In this document: positions 1-6,674 of the stretch, piece by piece
How the letters are laid out: every line of letters begins with the position of its first letter
Numbering within the stretch: the first letter of the stretch is position 1
Origin: Stephanodiscus triporus
Lineage: Eukaryota; Bacillariophyta; Thalassiosirophyceae; Thalassiosirales; Thalassiosiraceae
DNA: 20,300 nucleotides
Assembly: GCA_036939755.1 (NCBI GenBank)
Contig: JALLAZ010000809.1
Span: forward strand, 1 to 20,300
Direction of reading: 5' to 3'
Position numbers and translations under genes: made by a program
The notes under the pieces: generated by a model
Told to the model about the DNA's origin: nothing
Seen by the model: the letters and a program-made list of their open reading frames with translations, nothing else
The model's database searches: none

Positions 1-51
<51 letters not shown>

Positions 52-58
52 TGACGAC
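1..58 (+). repeat. CAACGA hexanucleotide repeat
   Basis: About eight copies of CAACGA, grading into a short GAC run. Read from base 2 it encodes alternating Asn-Asp and is continuous with the downstream open frame. The right end of the window carries the closely similar CAATGA hexamer. Confidence 0.9.
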
Positions 59-457
59 GACGACGACGACGAAGACCACGACGATGACGATGGTGGCAAT
101 GATGTTCATGATGGATTAATAACCAAACAGTCAAGCCCATTAGTTGAACATAATAACAAAAGCGACGGCAACAACAAGGGCGGCAGCGACTATGTCTCCT
201 TCATCATCTCTGCCTTCGCTGCTGCCAGCGAAGACAACAACATTGAAATAGAAGATGACGACGACCACAACGACAACGACATCATGAGTGATGATGGACT
301 AATCACCCAACCGACAAGCCCAATAGTTTATCCTAATGACGAAGGCGATGACATCGGAATAGGCAGATGCAATCACGTCGACTACAACAACTCCGACTCC
401 TCCTCTGCCGCCGCCGCCGTCGTGAACAACATTGACTTGGGGTTGCACCTCCTCTAA
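2..457 (+). CDS. Asn/Asp-rich protein, 5'-truncated C-terminal part
   Basis: An open frame enters from the left edge and ends at TAA 455-457. It has no usable early ATG, so the start lies outside the window. The product begins with an Asn-Asp repeat and then holds two imperfect in-frame copies of a 61-codon unit. The unit starts with GLIT, followed by a Ser-Pro-(Leu/Ile)-Val motif (about bases 113-150 and 296-333), and later has a Ser/Ala-rich stretch ending in Asn-Asn-Ile. The conserved unit and preserved spacing argue for real coding sequence. The same frame continues past the TAA into the next feature, so this may be the N-terminal part of one long interrupted gene. I recognise no family. 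It could also be a separate gene that simply ends at 457. Confidence 0.45.
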
Positions 458-550
458 GAGACGGCATTGATAACCACTGGGGAGAAATGTTCCGAGCCTA
501 CCAGGTTCATTTTCTCATCCAAGGATTCGGTTGAGGAGTCCGCTCGCCAA

Positions 551-589
551 ACAACTGAAGCAGATGCAACAAACCTTTCTGCTTCTGAA
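551..589 (+). repeat. Linker repeat, copy 1
   Basis: This 39-nt segment encodes TTEADATNLSASE. It recurs at 1244-1282 with three base differences. The 693-nt offset is a multiple of three, so both copies are read in the same frame. Confidence 0.85.
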
Positions 590-1243
590 AAGAAGGAGGA
601 GTCAATAGATGAGAACGGTCTTTTCTTCCGTCCTGATTGCAAATCATATTGCATCACTCATTCTGAGAGGACCGATAAGCCATGTTGGAAAGGCCACACA
701 AAAGTGGTGCATGCACCACTCAACAGAGCTGGTCAGTATGTCCTCTTCCCACCCACGACGTTTCATCGAGGCTATTAAAACAATCAAGAGAAGACTTTCT
801 TGACTGCTCAGTTATTTGCTGTGTTTAAGTCACCTCAATCTGTGCGGCCAAGCAGGAATAATTTGTATAACAATCAGTTCTATCAAGTACAAGGCATCTC
901 ACCCAAGAAACTGTGTGCCTTACGTAAGGATCTAATTGATAATTGGGATGTGCACTATCCATTTTCTAAGTATCCACCACCGGATCAATACAAAAATACT
1001 AAGATAGATACCAATTCAAACAGGTTTTTCCAGAAAAAACACTTCATCGATGACCAGCAGTTGCATCACGTTAAGGCACTTGTTGATATATTCGAAAATC
1101 TTGAGATTGAGTCAGTTTGGTTCATCAAGAAGAGTAGAGGTGGAGATGGTTTCCAGAGATGGCACAAATATCTTGTCGGGAATGGAACGGTAGTGGCTAC
1201 TATTGTTCTTAATATTGATAAACAGGTGCAACAGCCACAGCTA

Positions 1244-1282
1244 ACAACTGAAGCAGATGCGACAAACCTGTCTGCATCTGAA
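1244..1282 (+). repeat. Linker repeat, copy 2
   Basis: Second copy of the 39-nt linker at 551-589, in the same reading frame and encoding the identical 13 residues. Confidence 0.85.
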
Positions 1283-1315
1283 GATCCTACAGTCACAGGC
1301 GACAGTGGCCCCTTG

Positions 1316-1377
1316 GTAATTGAAAATGGGTCGGGGAATATGATATTTTCGAACGGAGCAAAAAAATCATAATGAAG
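1316..1377 (+). other. Candidate 62-nt intron joining the upstream frame to the SET domain
   Basis: A GTAATT donor follows a complete codon at 1313-1315, and an AAG acceptor ends at 1377. Removing these 62 nt deletes TAA 1370-1372 and places the upstream frame exactly in the SET frame at TCG 1378. The acceptor has no good pyrimidine tract, so this is a hypothesis. The alternative is that the SET frame starts at ATG 1372, which overlaps the TAA by one base. Confidence 0.3.
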
Positions 1378-1939
1378 TCGAGATGGAAATTGAACATTGA
1401 CATTGCTAAAGAATGCGTCTTAAACAAGGATGCATGGATCGAATGCGATGAAAATTGCGATGGCAGAGAAGAGTGCGAAAACAGGAATATACAGAAGAGC
1501 GGGTATAAGAAAGTGACAGTCAAGACAACAAATGGTAAGGGAAATGGCCTATTTGCAGATGAGGATATTAAAGCAGGCGAGTACATCATTGAGTACGTTG
1601 GTGTGATAAATTTCAACAAGAAGGAAATACAGCATGAAATATACTGGCATGAATCTATGGATTGACGCAATACAAGACGGAAATAGGTCAAGATTCATCA
1701 ATCACTCATGCAATCCGAATTGTGTTGTACAACAATGGTGCATAAATGGCATGCCCCACATGTGCTTTTTCGCACTCAAAGACATCAGCAGTGGAACAGA
1801 GTTGACGTTCAAATACAACTGGACATTGGACGCGAAGGACGATGCAGATTTCAAGAGTAAGGCAACAGTATGTAATTGCGGATCAAAGAAGGAAAAACAC
1901 TACATGGAGAATATGGTGTTAATTAGGAGGAAGAAGTAA
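1372..1939 (+). pseudogene. SET-domain histone-lysine methyltransferase-like, frameshifted
   Basis: SET proteins of the AWS-SET-postSET class (SETD2/NSD/ASH1-like) methylate histone lysines using S-adenosylmethionine. From ATG 1372 the product has an AWS-like cysteine cluster (Cys15, Cys25, Cys29, Cys35, then NRNIQ), the cofactor-loop motif NGKGNGL (54-60), and EYVGVI. That frame stops at 1665. The rest of the domain lies one frame over from about 1634: IDAIQDGN, the hallmark NHSCNPNC (from 1700), then GTELTFKYNW and a post-SET-like CNCG ending at TAA 1937-1939. About ten residues present in SETD2-type domains seem to be missing at the junction, so a deletion plus frameshift is likely. The post-SET motif keeps only two of the usual three cysteines. 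The family call is strong; the pseudogene status could instead reflect a sequencing error. Confidence 0.75.
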
Positions 1940-1976
1940 AGTTGTAATAGTAATACGTTTAATTCTATTACTATGA

Positions 1977-2432
1977 CTAATTTATGTCGTTAGATGGGGT
2001 TCTCTCACTGTTGATGATACGAATCGCGGTCACTGTGGCAATGCCAGCATTAAAAACATTGTCTTTGCCTATCTCTGTCACAACGCGAGCAACGCCAGCC
2101 ATTCCATCGCCATTACCCTCCTCGCTACCCTCGATGTGGACTTCGAATAATCGTTTGGTTATATCTCCAGAAGACGAGTTAAACGCATACCCTTCTACTT
2201 CCGCACAATAGGTAATGCTGCTTCCATTTACATGGACCATGGTGACTGCAATGACATCGTCATTTCCGCCCCCTTCCCCACCTTCAATGCTGATTTCGTA
2301 TGTCTGGTTGACAATATCACCAGAAGAGTTAAATGCATGTGCTTCCACCTCAGCATGGTAAGTAACGTTCCTTTCATTTATATGAACTCTGATCACTCGG
2401 ACAACATTAACACGGGATGATGCGGTGGCCAT
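1977..2432 (-). CDS. Small two-repeat protein of unknown function
   Basis: A minus-strand frame of about 151 residues from the ATG complementary to 2430-2432, ending at TAG. An upstream in-frame Met at 2483 would add 17 residues but runs closer to the divergent Nudix gene. The product contains two adjacent imperfect repeats of about 46 residues. Each has a Val-His-(Ile/Val)-Asn strand, a Thr-Tyr-x-Ala-Glu-Val-Glu segment, AFNSS, GDI, and a closing (Ser/His)-Ile-Glu-Gly followed by a Gly/Glu/Asp linker. The alternating hydrophobic pattern suggests beta structure. A more diverged third segment closes the protein. Repeat conservation at protein level supports the minus strand over the shorter plus-strand frames. 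It converges on the SET relic, 37 nt away. No family is recognised. Confidence 0.55.
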   Translation of the reverse strand: MATASSRVNVVRVIRVHINERNVTYHAEVEAHAFNSSGDIVNQTYEISIEGGEGGGNDDVIAVTMVHVNGSSITYCAEVEGYAFNSSSGDITKRLFEVHIEGSEEGNGDGMAGVARVVTEIGKDNVFNAGIATVTAIRIINSERTPSNDIN

Positions 2433-2562
2433 CTTGCTGCGAAAAATGTCGAAGGGAGATGTCGCTGTGTACATTTTGTTCAAGTTTAGAGAATTGGAAG
2501 GTCTTCGTCAGCAACAATTTCTAAAAGAGTGTTTTTTTAATTTGACAAAAATAAAAGCAATC

Positions 2563-2967
2563 ATGATTGATGTTGTGTGTGCTGTTATCAGAAGAGATGG
2601 GCTCTTCTTAATTGGGAGGAGAGCAAAGGGCAAGTGCTTTCAGGACCTCTTCGAGTTCGTCGGAGGCAAGGTCGAGGATGGCGAGTGTTATTTGGCTGCC
2701 GTAAAAAGAGAGGTGCACGAAGAAATCGGCACGGACGTCAAGGTTGGGAAGCTTCTCTTTCCCATCATTTACACTTATGGTTATGAGGAAATTTGCCTGT
2801 GGCCATACTTGTGCAAGCTTACAAGCGATAGCGCCGAACCTCAAGAAAACCTTACCATTCATTCGGAGCTTGTGTGGGTCACGGTGGAGGAATTGGATCG
2901 TTACAAATTTGCAGCTGCCAATAATCCGATTGTTCGAAATCTCGAAAGGAGAGCCGGCATGTGGTAG
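2563..2967 (+). CDS. MutT-type Nudix hydrolase
   Basis: Nudix enzymes hydrolyse nucleoside diphosphates linked to another moiety; short MutT-like members cleanse the dNTP pool of oxidised nucleotides such as 8-oxo-dGTP. From ATG 2563 the protein has 134 residues, close to bacterial MutT (129). It begins with the typical MutT opening (IDVVCAVIRRDG, LIGRR, FEFVGGKVE). The Nudix box is complete: Gly35, Glu41, then REVHEEIG at 49-56, with the metal-binding glutamates present. A strand with WPYLC and a closing ELVWVTVEEL segment fit the fold. The frame is open upstream to 2425, but that extension has no Nudix-like sequence and overlaps the divergent gene, so 2563 is preferred. It ends in TAG. Substrate specificity cannot be read from sequence alone. 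Confidence 0.88.
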   Translation: MIDVVCAVIRRDGLFLIGRRAKGKCFQDLFEFVGGKVEDGECYLAAVKREVHEEIGTDVKVGKLLFPIIYTYGYEEICLWPYLCKLTSDSAEPQENLTIHSELVWVTVEELDRYKFAAANNPIVRNLERRAGMW

Positions 2968-3011
2968 TCGTTGACGTTGAGTGTTTGACGACAATGGACC
3001 ACAAGTCGTGG

Positions 3012-3160
3012 ATTCAAGTTTGCACGTCACGCTGTGGTATGTATCGTAGATTCTTTAGTAGGTACTCTAATTCAGATTTGCTTGTCACACCTATGGTAGT
3101 TAGTATGAATGTATCGTAGATTCTTTAGTAGGTACTCTAATTTGAATTTGCACGTCACGC
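3012..3160 (+). repeat. 70-bp tandem repeat, about two copies
   Basis: A 33-bp block at 3041-3073 recurs exactly at 3111-3143, period 70. The flanking phrase ending GCACGTCACGC (3021-3031, 3150-3160) and a diverged intermediate at 3077-3090 show that the unit extends further. It lies directly downstream of the Nudix stop codon. The 2968-3277 stretch holds no other supported feature. Confidence 0.8.
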
Positions 3161-3277
3161 CGATCAATCTAGACAACTTGATTGGATCAACGTGGTATCC
3201 AGCAAAATCCCTCGCGCCTCCTTCACCTGCTTTGTGGTATTATTGCCCCCCTAAGACCTACTGCAGCCTCCTTGTTG

Positions 3278-3520
3278 TTAATTTTCTTCTTCATCACTTT
3301 CATCACTTTTATCACTTTTGCTGGGACTTTTGCTACTGGATAGTCTTGACTCGGCTTCGAATGCACGGTTTTTCCAGTAGTCTCGATTGTCATTCGCCTC
3401 CTTAAGTTGCTTGTTTATATCAGATAATTTAGCTTGCAATTTCTGAATGAGATTGGCCCTATCGACAATTTCAATGTTCAAACGCCTTGGATAACAAAGC
3501 TCTGCTTGCGCCAGGGCCAT
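3278..3520 (-). pseudogene. Short coiled-coil protein with acidic Ser/Lys tail, probably broken
   Basis: An 80-residue minus-strand frame starts MALAQAELCYPRRLN, continues into a heptad-like helix rich in Leu, Lys, Gln and Asn, and ends in a Ser/Lys/Asp/Glu tail. The frame is open a little upstream (GIRTIAALL), and a one-base shift near 3548 would connect it to a coding-like stretch ending IPRNNEVQMM. That suggests a longer ancestral protein with a frameshift. A coiled coil is predicted by eye only. Family unknown. Confidence 0.3.
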
Positions 3521-3736
3521 GAGGAGAGCCGCTATCGTGCGAATACCGCATCATTTGCACCTCGTTGTTCCGTGGAATAGACAATGGGTGAATGTCAGTA
3601 CGAGCTCGTGTTGGTGTACAAATTATTATGATTTTTTTTTCACGCTGCTGTTGAGCGATTTCACCGTACATACTACAATGGTATGTAGCGCCGTTGAACT
3701 AGTTTCCCTCCAATAGGTGAAAATGGGGCCAGACAG

Positions 3737-3779
3737 ATGATTACACTTTTGTGTATTCGAATACACTTAAGTGTATCAT
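3737..3779. repeat. Imperfect palindrome with a perfect 16-bp core
   Basis: The core GTGTATTCGAATACAC (3751-3766) is a perfect inverted repeat. Beyond a 2-bp mismatch the arms continue pairing (ACACTT with AAGTGT) and then, past one bulged base, ATGA with TCAT, giving about 43 nt of symmetry. It could be a hairpin, a protein-binding site or a repeat-element edge; nothing shows which. Confidence 0.6.
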
Positions 3780-4116
3780 CACGTCAAAGTGGATCAGCAC
3801 GCATGACAATCTCATTGCCAATAATATCTCATGGCAAAAGTCCATCTCACCTACCCCAATCCCTGTCTTTGATTACTCTTCTCTTCAACAGACCTCTTCA
3901 ACAGACATACCCCGAGTTGAGAACTTGCTCTTTCTTCCACTTCTCGTCCGATCTGCTCTCGCTGATCTGGGAGACAGTGTTGACCGGGAAATGGCCCTCT
4001 CACAATACGATAAGGTCTTTAAAACCAGATTTGTTGCACTACTCACGGCGCCTACACCTCAGAAAACCAAAAGTCTTTCACCTAGTAGTAGTATAAAACT
4101 TGCGTCTCCCATGTAA
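3751..4116 (+). CDS. Weak open frame, hypothetical
   Basis: A 121-codon plus-strand frame beginning at a GTG inside the palindrome, with no ATG near its start. The middle part (about 3940-4060) reads like ordinary protein, with ADLGDS, REMALSQYDKVF and TRFVALL. The end runs into the tandem repeat that starts near 4025. An overlapping frame of similar length exists in another phase, which weakens the case. It may be an exon fragment or chance. Bases 3641-3736 contain nothing I can support. Confidence 0.2.
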   Translation: MYSNTLKCIITSKWISTHDNLIANNISWQKSISPTPIPVFDYSSLQQTSSTDIPRVENLLFLPLLVRSALADLGDSVDREMALSQYDKVFKTRFVALLTAPTPQKTKSLSPSSSIKLASPM

Positions 4117-4365
4117 AAACCTTGTTTCTTTGTACCCTCAAACATGTTGCACAAGTGGCACATCTCCCACTCCTCTCCACACTCACCACCTTAGCAGCTA
4201 CATCCCAGAAAACCATAATTATTTCACCTGTTAGTATAAAACTTGCATCTTCCATGTAAAAAACTTGTTTCTTTGTACCCTCTAACAAGTTGCACAAATG
4301 GCACACCACCCATTTCCCTCCACTCTGAACCTTGCATCTCCATATCAGAAAACCATACTTCTGTC
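4025..4365 (+). repeat. Tandem repeat of about 143 bp, two full units and a partial
   Basis: The phrase CAGAAAACC starts at 4060, 4206 and 4346 (spacing 146 and 140). After each come similar sequences with TATAAAACTTGC, CCATGTAAAAA, CTTGTTTCTTTGTACCCTC and GTTGCACAA. The third unit breaks off and runs directly into the telomere-like tract at 4375. No coding potential is apparent. Confidence 0.85.
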
Positions 4366-4374
4366 ACCCTATTA

Positions 4375-4394
4375 TCCCTAACCCTAACCCTAAC
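4375..4394 (+). repeat. Interstitial telomere-like tract (CCCTAA)3
   Basis: Three consecutive CCCTAA-type units immediately after the tandem repeat. CCCTAA/TTAGGG is a widespread eukaryotic telomere repeat, reported for diatoms. The tract is short and internal, in the same orientation as the second tract at 5597-5616. Confidence 0.85.
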
Positions 4395-5593
4395 TTGGAT
4401 GGATCAATAACTTGGCCCAACTTTACCTCAGCAATCAACAACTTTGGCATTCTCCGTTGGGATATCAGCGAACTTACCACTTCACTTGACTATTTTGACA
4501 TTGAACTCGAGTATTTTTTGTATCCACTTAAGAAAATCCGCTCTCCCAATTCACAAAATGAGAACATAAGAAGTCCTACTTATGTAAAAGTCATCTACTA
4601 TTACTTACTCTACACATTTTGTGGTAACACCTCCTCCTCCTCCTCCTCCTATCGAGAAGACAATGAAATAAAGAAGAGTAGGTTTTTCATCGAAGAAGAA
4701 AATTCAGATAGCGAGGATGAGGAAGAGAACACGAGATCGACATATCTGGAGCGCAATGAAATGAAAGCAACGGACGACGCTTTGATAAATGGCAAAGATA
4801 TTTAATTGAAAGTTTCGAAGAGACGTGCGGAGAAAAAGCAAAAATGTCGTTATGCACTGATCAACCTAAAGAGAGAAATGGACATTATGTTGGCACAATC
4901 AATCTGCAACAGCAACAGCAGTACCATGAACAACACCAACAACACCACCAACACACAACTGTAGTACCACTACAACCAGCAGCATTTCGCATCGAGGTTT
5001 GTCTCTACGGCAATTCAACGACCTTTTTGCCTATCAAAGAAACATAGAGATGAATGATCTTTATTCTCATTCCTCTTGGCACATATCAAGATCAATCCTC
5101 ATTATTATGGTCAAGGTCAGGGTCATCAATCTTTGGCCATGCATCATGATCATGCAGATCCTATCTTTTACAATCCAACTGTTACCGATTCAATGATGTC
5201 ATCGACAACGGCGGGAATGTTTATTTTAGGCGGTCAGAATGCCCCGAATGAATACCTTGATCTATTATATCGCAATTATTCTCTTGATGTCATCGACAAC
5301 GGCGGGAATGTTTACTTTTGGCGGTCAGAATGCCCCGAATGAATACCTTGATCTATCATATCGCAATTATTCACTTCAGTGCACAGGCATTCGCGACACC
5401 AATTGGCTTATTATGTTCAAGCAGGCTCTTTCAATTTACCTATCTGGTGGCTCTCTTTGACAAGGTTACAATTCACAGTTTGATCATGTCTCAGTGGTAT
5501 GCGAAGCAGAGGTATATAAAATTGCAACTAGAGAAAGAAAAACAAGATCTGTTGGGTGTATCGGGATTTGATTCAAAGCCTTTTCATCTTTAG
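4395..5593 (+). pseudogene. Decayed protein-coding gene with Ser, Asn/Gln and His-rich regions
   Basis: One plus-strand frame stays coding-like from the telomeric tract to about 5285 but contains TAA (4803-4805), TAG in the Asn/Thr-rich stretch near 4970, and TGA near 5055. On either side of the stops the text is protein-like: an acidic Ser/Glu region, then a Lys/Arg-rich helix (SKRRAEKKQKCRYALINL), Asn/Thr repeats, and a His/Gly/Gln-rich segment (YYGQGQGHQSLAMHHDH). A 91-bp duplication then moves the frame. The segment GGQNAPNEYLDL is read in one phase in copy 1 and the next phase in copy 2, followed by QCTGIRDTNWL. A further shift leads to a good C-terminus with QWYAKQRYIKLQLEKEKQDL ending at TAG 5591-5593, just before the second telomeric tract. 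Family not recognised. The region could also contain unrecognised introns. Confidence 0.5.
5195..5376 (+). repeat. 91-bp tandem duplication inside a reading frame
   Basis: Copies at 5195-5285 and 5286-5376 are nearly identical. Since 91 is not a multiple of three, the duplication shifts the frame. The same protein segment (STTAGMF, GGQNAPNEYLDL, YRNYSL) is read in two different phases. Confidence 0.95.
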
Positions 5594-5596
5594 GTT

Positions 5597-5616
5597 AACC
5601 CTAACCCTAACCCTAA
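5597..5616 (+). repeat. Second interstitial telomere-like tract (CCCTAA)3
   Basis: Three CCCTAA units preceded by TTAA, four bases after the stop codon of the decayed gene. Same orientation as the tract at 4375-4394, about 1.2 kb away. Confidence 0.88.
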
Positions 5617-5789
5617 TTCAACTCGGATTTTATGCCAAAAGATAAGGCAATCAGTGATAAGTCAATCATCCTCATTCAACGAAAAATAAGCAATCGAGGT
5701 ACATCACACAATAACTTAATTTGTTTAACCAATCAAAGCTTACTACTTTTATTTCAATGATAACTACATTAATCCCTGTTAAGGGAATT

Positions 5790-6401
5790 CTACGTCATAT
5801 CTGCCCGTGTGCGCCAATTTTTAACGATTTCCACAGGAACGGCCGCATAGTATGGACGCATGGGCTTCACGTCTTTGTTTTCGATTTTGTGAATTACAAT
5901 TTTTGTTGTTTCGTGGAAAATGTCTGTCTCCTTCACGAAATACACTTTCTTCGGGGTAACCCGCACGACGTATCCGCTCCATTCATTCTTAACTTTCACA
6001 CAATTATACACCCTAAATTTGTGTTCATTCTTCTGGTTACTCCTCGGACTCGATTTGACCAAATCATCGATCCGCTGGTGAATTGCATCATACATCAGGT
6101 TATGAAAATATTCCACGGTACAAAAAGCCACCCACGACGCCTGGGAAAACCTGAGCAAATCCTTACCATGCAAATACTGCAAAATTTTCCGATTCAATTC
6201 TTTTGGAATTGTTAATTTCGCCGTCTTGATATCGACATCTGCCGAGGAGGTCGTCATCGTCGTCGTTATGAAAATCTCGTCTGTATACTGCGATAATTCG
6301 TTCTCATCGGGCCTGACATCGTCGACCTCAAAATAAGTCCTTGGAGGGGTTGCTAACTGCCTTCTGGGTTGTCGGATGACATACCTCCGATTAGGCATCA
6401 T
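5790..6401 (-). CDS. F-box-like protein
   Basis: F-box proteins usually recruit substrates to SCF ubiquitin ligases through Skp1. The minus-strand frame gives 203 residues from the Met complementary to 6399-6401, with a second Met directly after it; an upstream Met at 6503 would add 34 residues of less plausible sequence. Residues 63-105 resemble an F-box: LTIPKELNRKILQYLHGKDL followed by LRFSQASWVAFC, matching the Leu-Pro, Leu-Leu, Tyr-Leu, Asp-Leu and Ser-x-x-Trp pattern. The N-terminus is Arg/Pro-rich and then acidic. The C-terminal half (YNCVKVKNEWSGYVVRV, KKVYFVKETDIF) alternates hydrophobic and charged residues, suggesting a beta-rich or WYL-like domain, not identified. The frame has no internal defects and ends in TAG. 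The F-box call is by pattern only and moderate. Confidence 0.6.
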   Translation of the reverse strand: MMPNRRYVIRQPRRQLATPPRTYFEVDDVRPDENELSQYTDEIFITTTMTTSSADVDIKTAKLTIPKELNRKILQYLHGKDLLRFSQASWVAFCTVEYFHNLMYDAIHQRIDDLVKSSPRSNQKNEHKFRVYNCVKVKNEWSGYVVRVTPKKVYFVKETDIFHETTKIVIHKIENKDVKPMRPYYAAVPVEIVKNWRTRADMT

Positions 6402-6674
6402 CTTTTTGAACCGGCGCAACCAGCAACCAGTGAGGAAAACTGGCAGGAGCACAGATCTCAACTTCCAACTTGGCTTGGTATGTACGTATGTAAGTATGTA
6501 CAACAGATGAGATGACAGTCACTTTCTCATCTATCGTACTGTCCCATTGACACCTTCTTTATGTAAGACCATAGTAGTTCCATAGTACTGACAAACCAGT
6601 AGTTAACTGAGCCATCCACCCCACTCTAGCGTATTTGTGGTACCTAGTACAACTCTCTGGCCACACAAGAGAGA
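6402..6674. promoter_or_regulatory. Divergent intergenic region between the F-box-like and ALKBH8-like genes
   Basis: These 273 nt separate two genes transcribed away from each other and probably hold both promoters. A short GTAT/GTAC-rich stretch at 6478-6500 is the only visible pattern. No clear TATA box can be assigned. The assignment is positional. Confidence 0.4.

Larger units (their letters stand above)
458..1372 (+). pseudogene. 2OG-oxygenase-like repeated module, interrupted by an in-frame TAA
   Basis: The frame stays open from 458 to TAA 1370-1372 except for TAA at 776-778. The text on both sides of that stop reads as one protein: a segment ending in FPPTTFHRGY, then the stop, then a segment with KTFLTAQLFAVF. 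The FHRGY part resembles the distal-His strand of 2OG-Fe(II) oxygenases. Further down, DGFQRWHKYL followed by a strand ending TIVLNID resembles the proximal His strand. A canonical His-x-Asp would need Asp where Tyr is seen, so activity is doubtful. The distal-type segment precedes the proximal-type one, and a 13-residue linker (TTEADATNLSASE) appears twice, exactly 231 codons apart. This suggests the end of one module copy followed by the start of another. The oxygenase assignment is inference; that the frame is coding or formerly coding is better supported. Confidence 0.5.

Noticed and set aside
459..811. GT-AG intron at 732-811 removing the TAA at 776
   Set aside because: The donor GTCAGT and acceptor TTGACTGCTCAG look good, but the splice shifts phase into an early stop and deletes the well-formed segment around FPPTTFHRGY.
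2..1939. Alternative nuclear genetic code with TAA as a sense codon
   Set aside because: The aldo/keto reductase ends sensibly at TAA, the 1,240-codon ALKBH8-like frame has no internal TAA, and the decayed gene at 4395-5593 also contains TAG and TGA. Pseudogene decay or tiny introns explain the data more simply.
3751..3766. tRNA T-loop suggested by TTCGAAT
   Set aside because: The motif is just the centre of a palindrome. No acceptor, D or anticodon arms fit around it.
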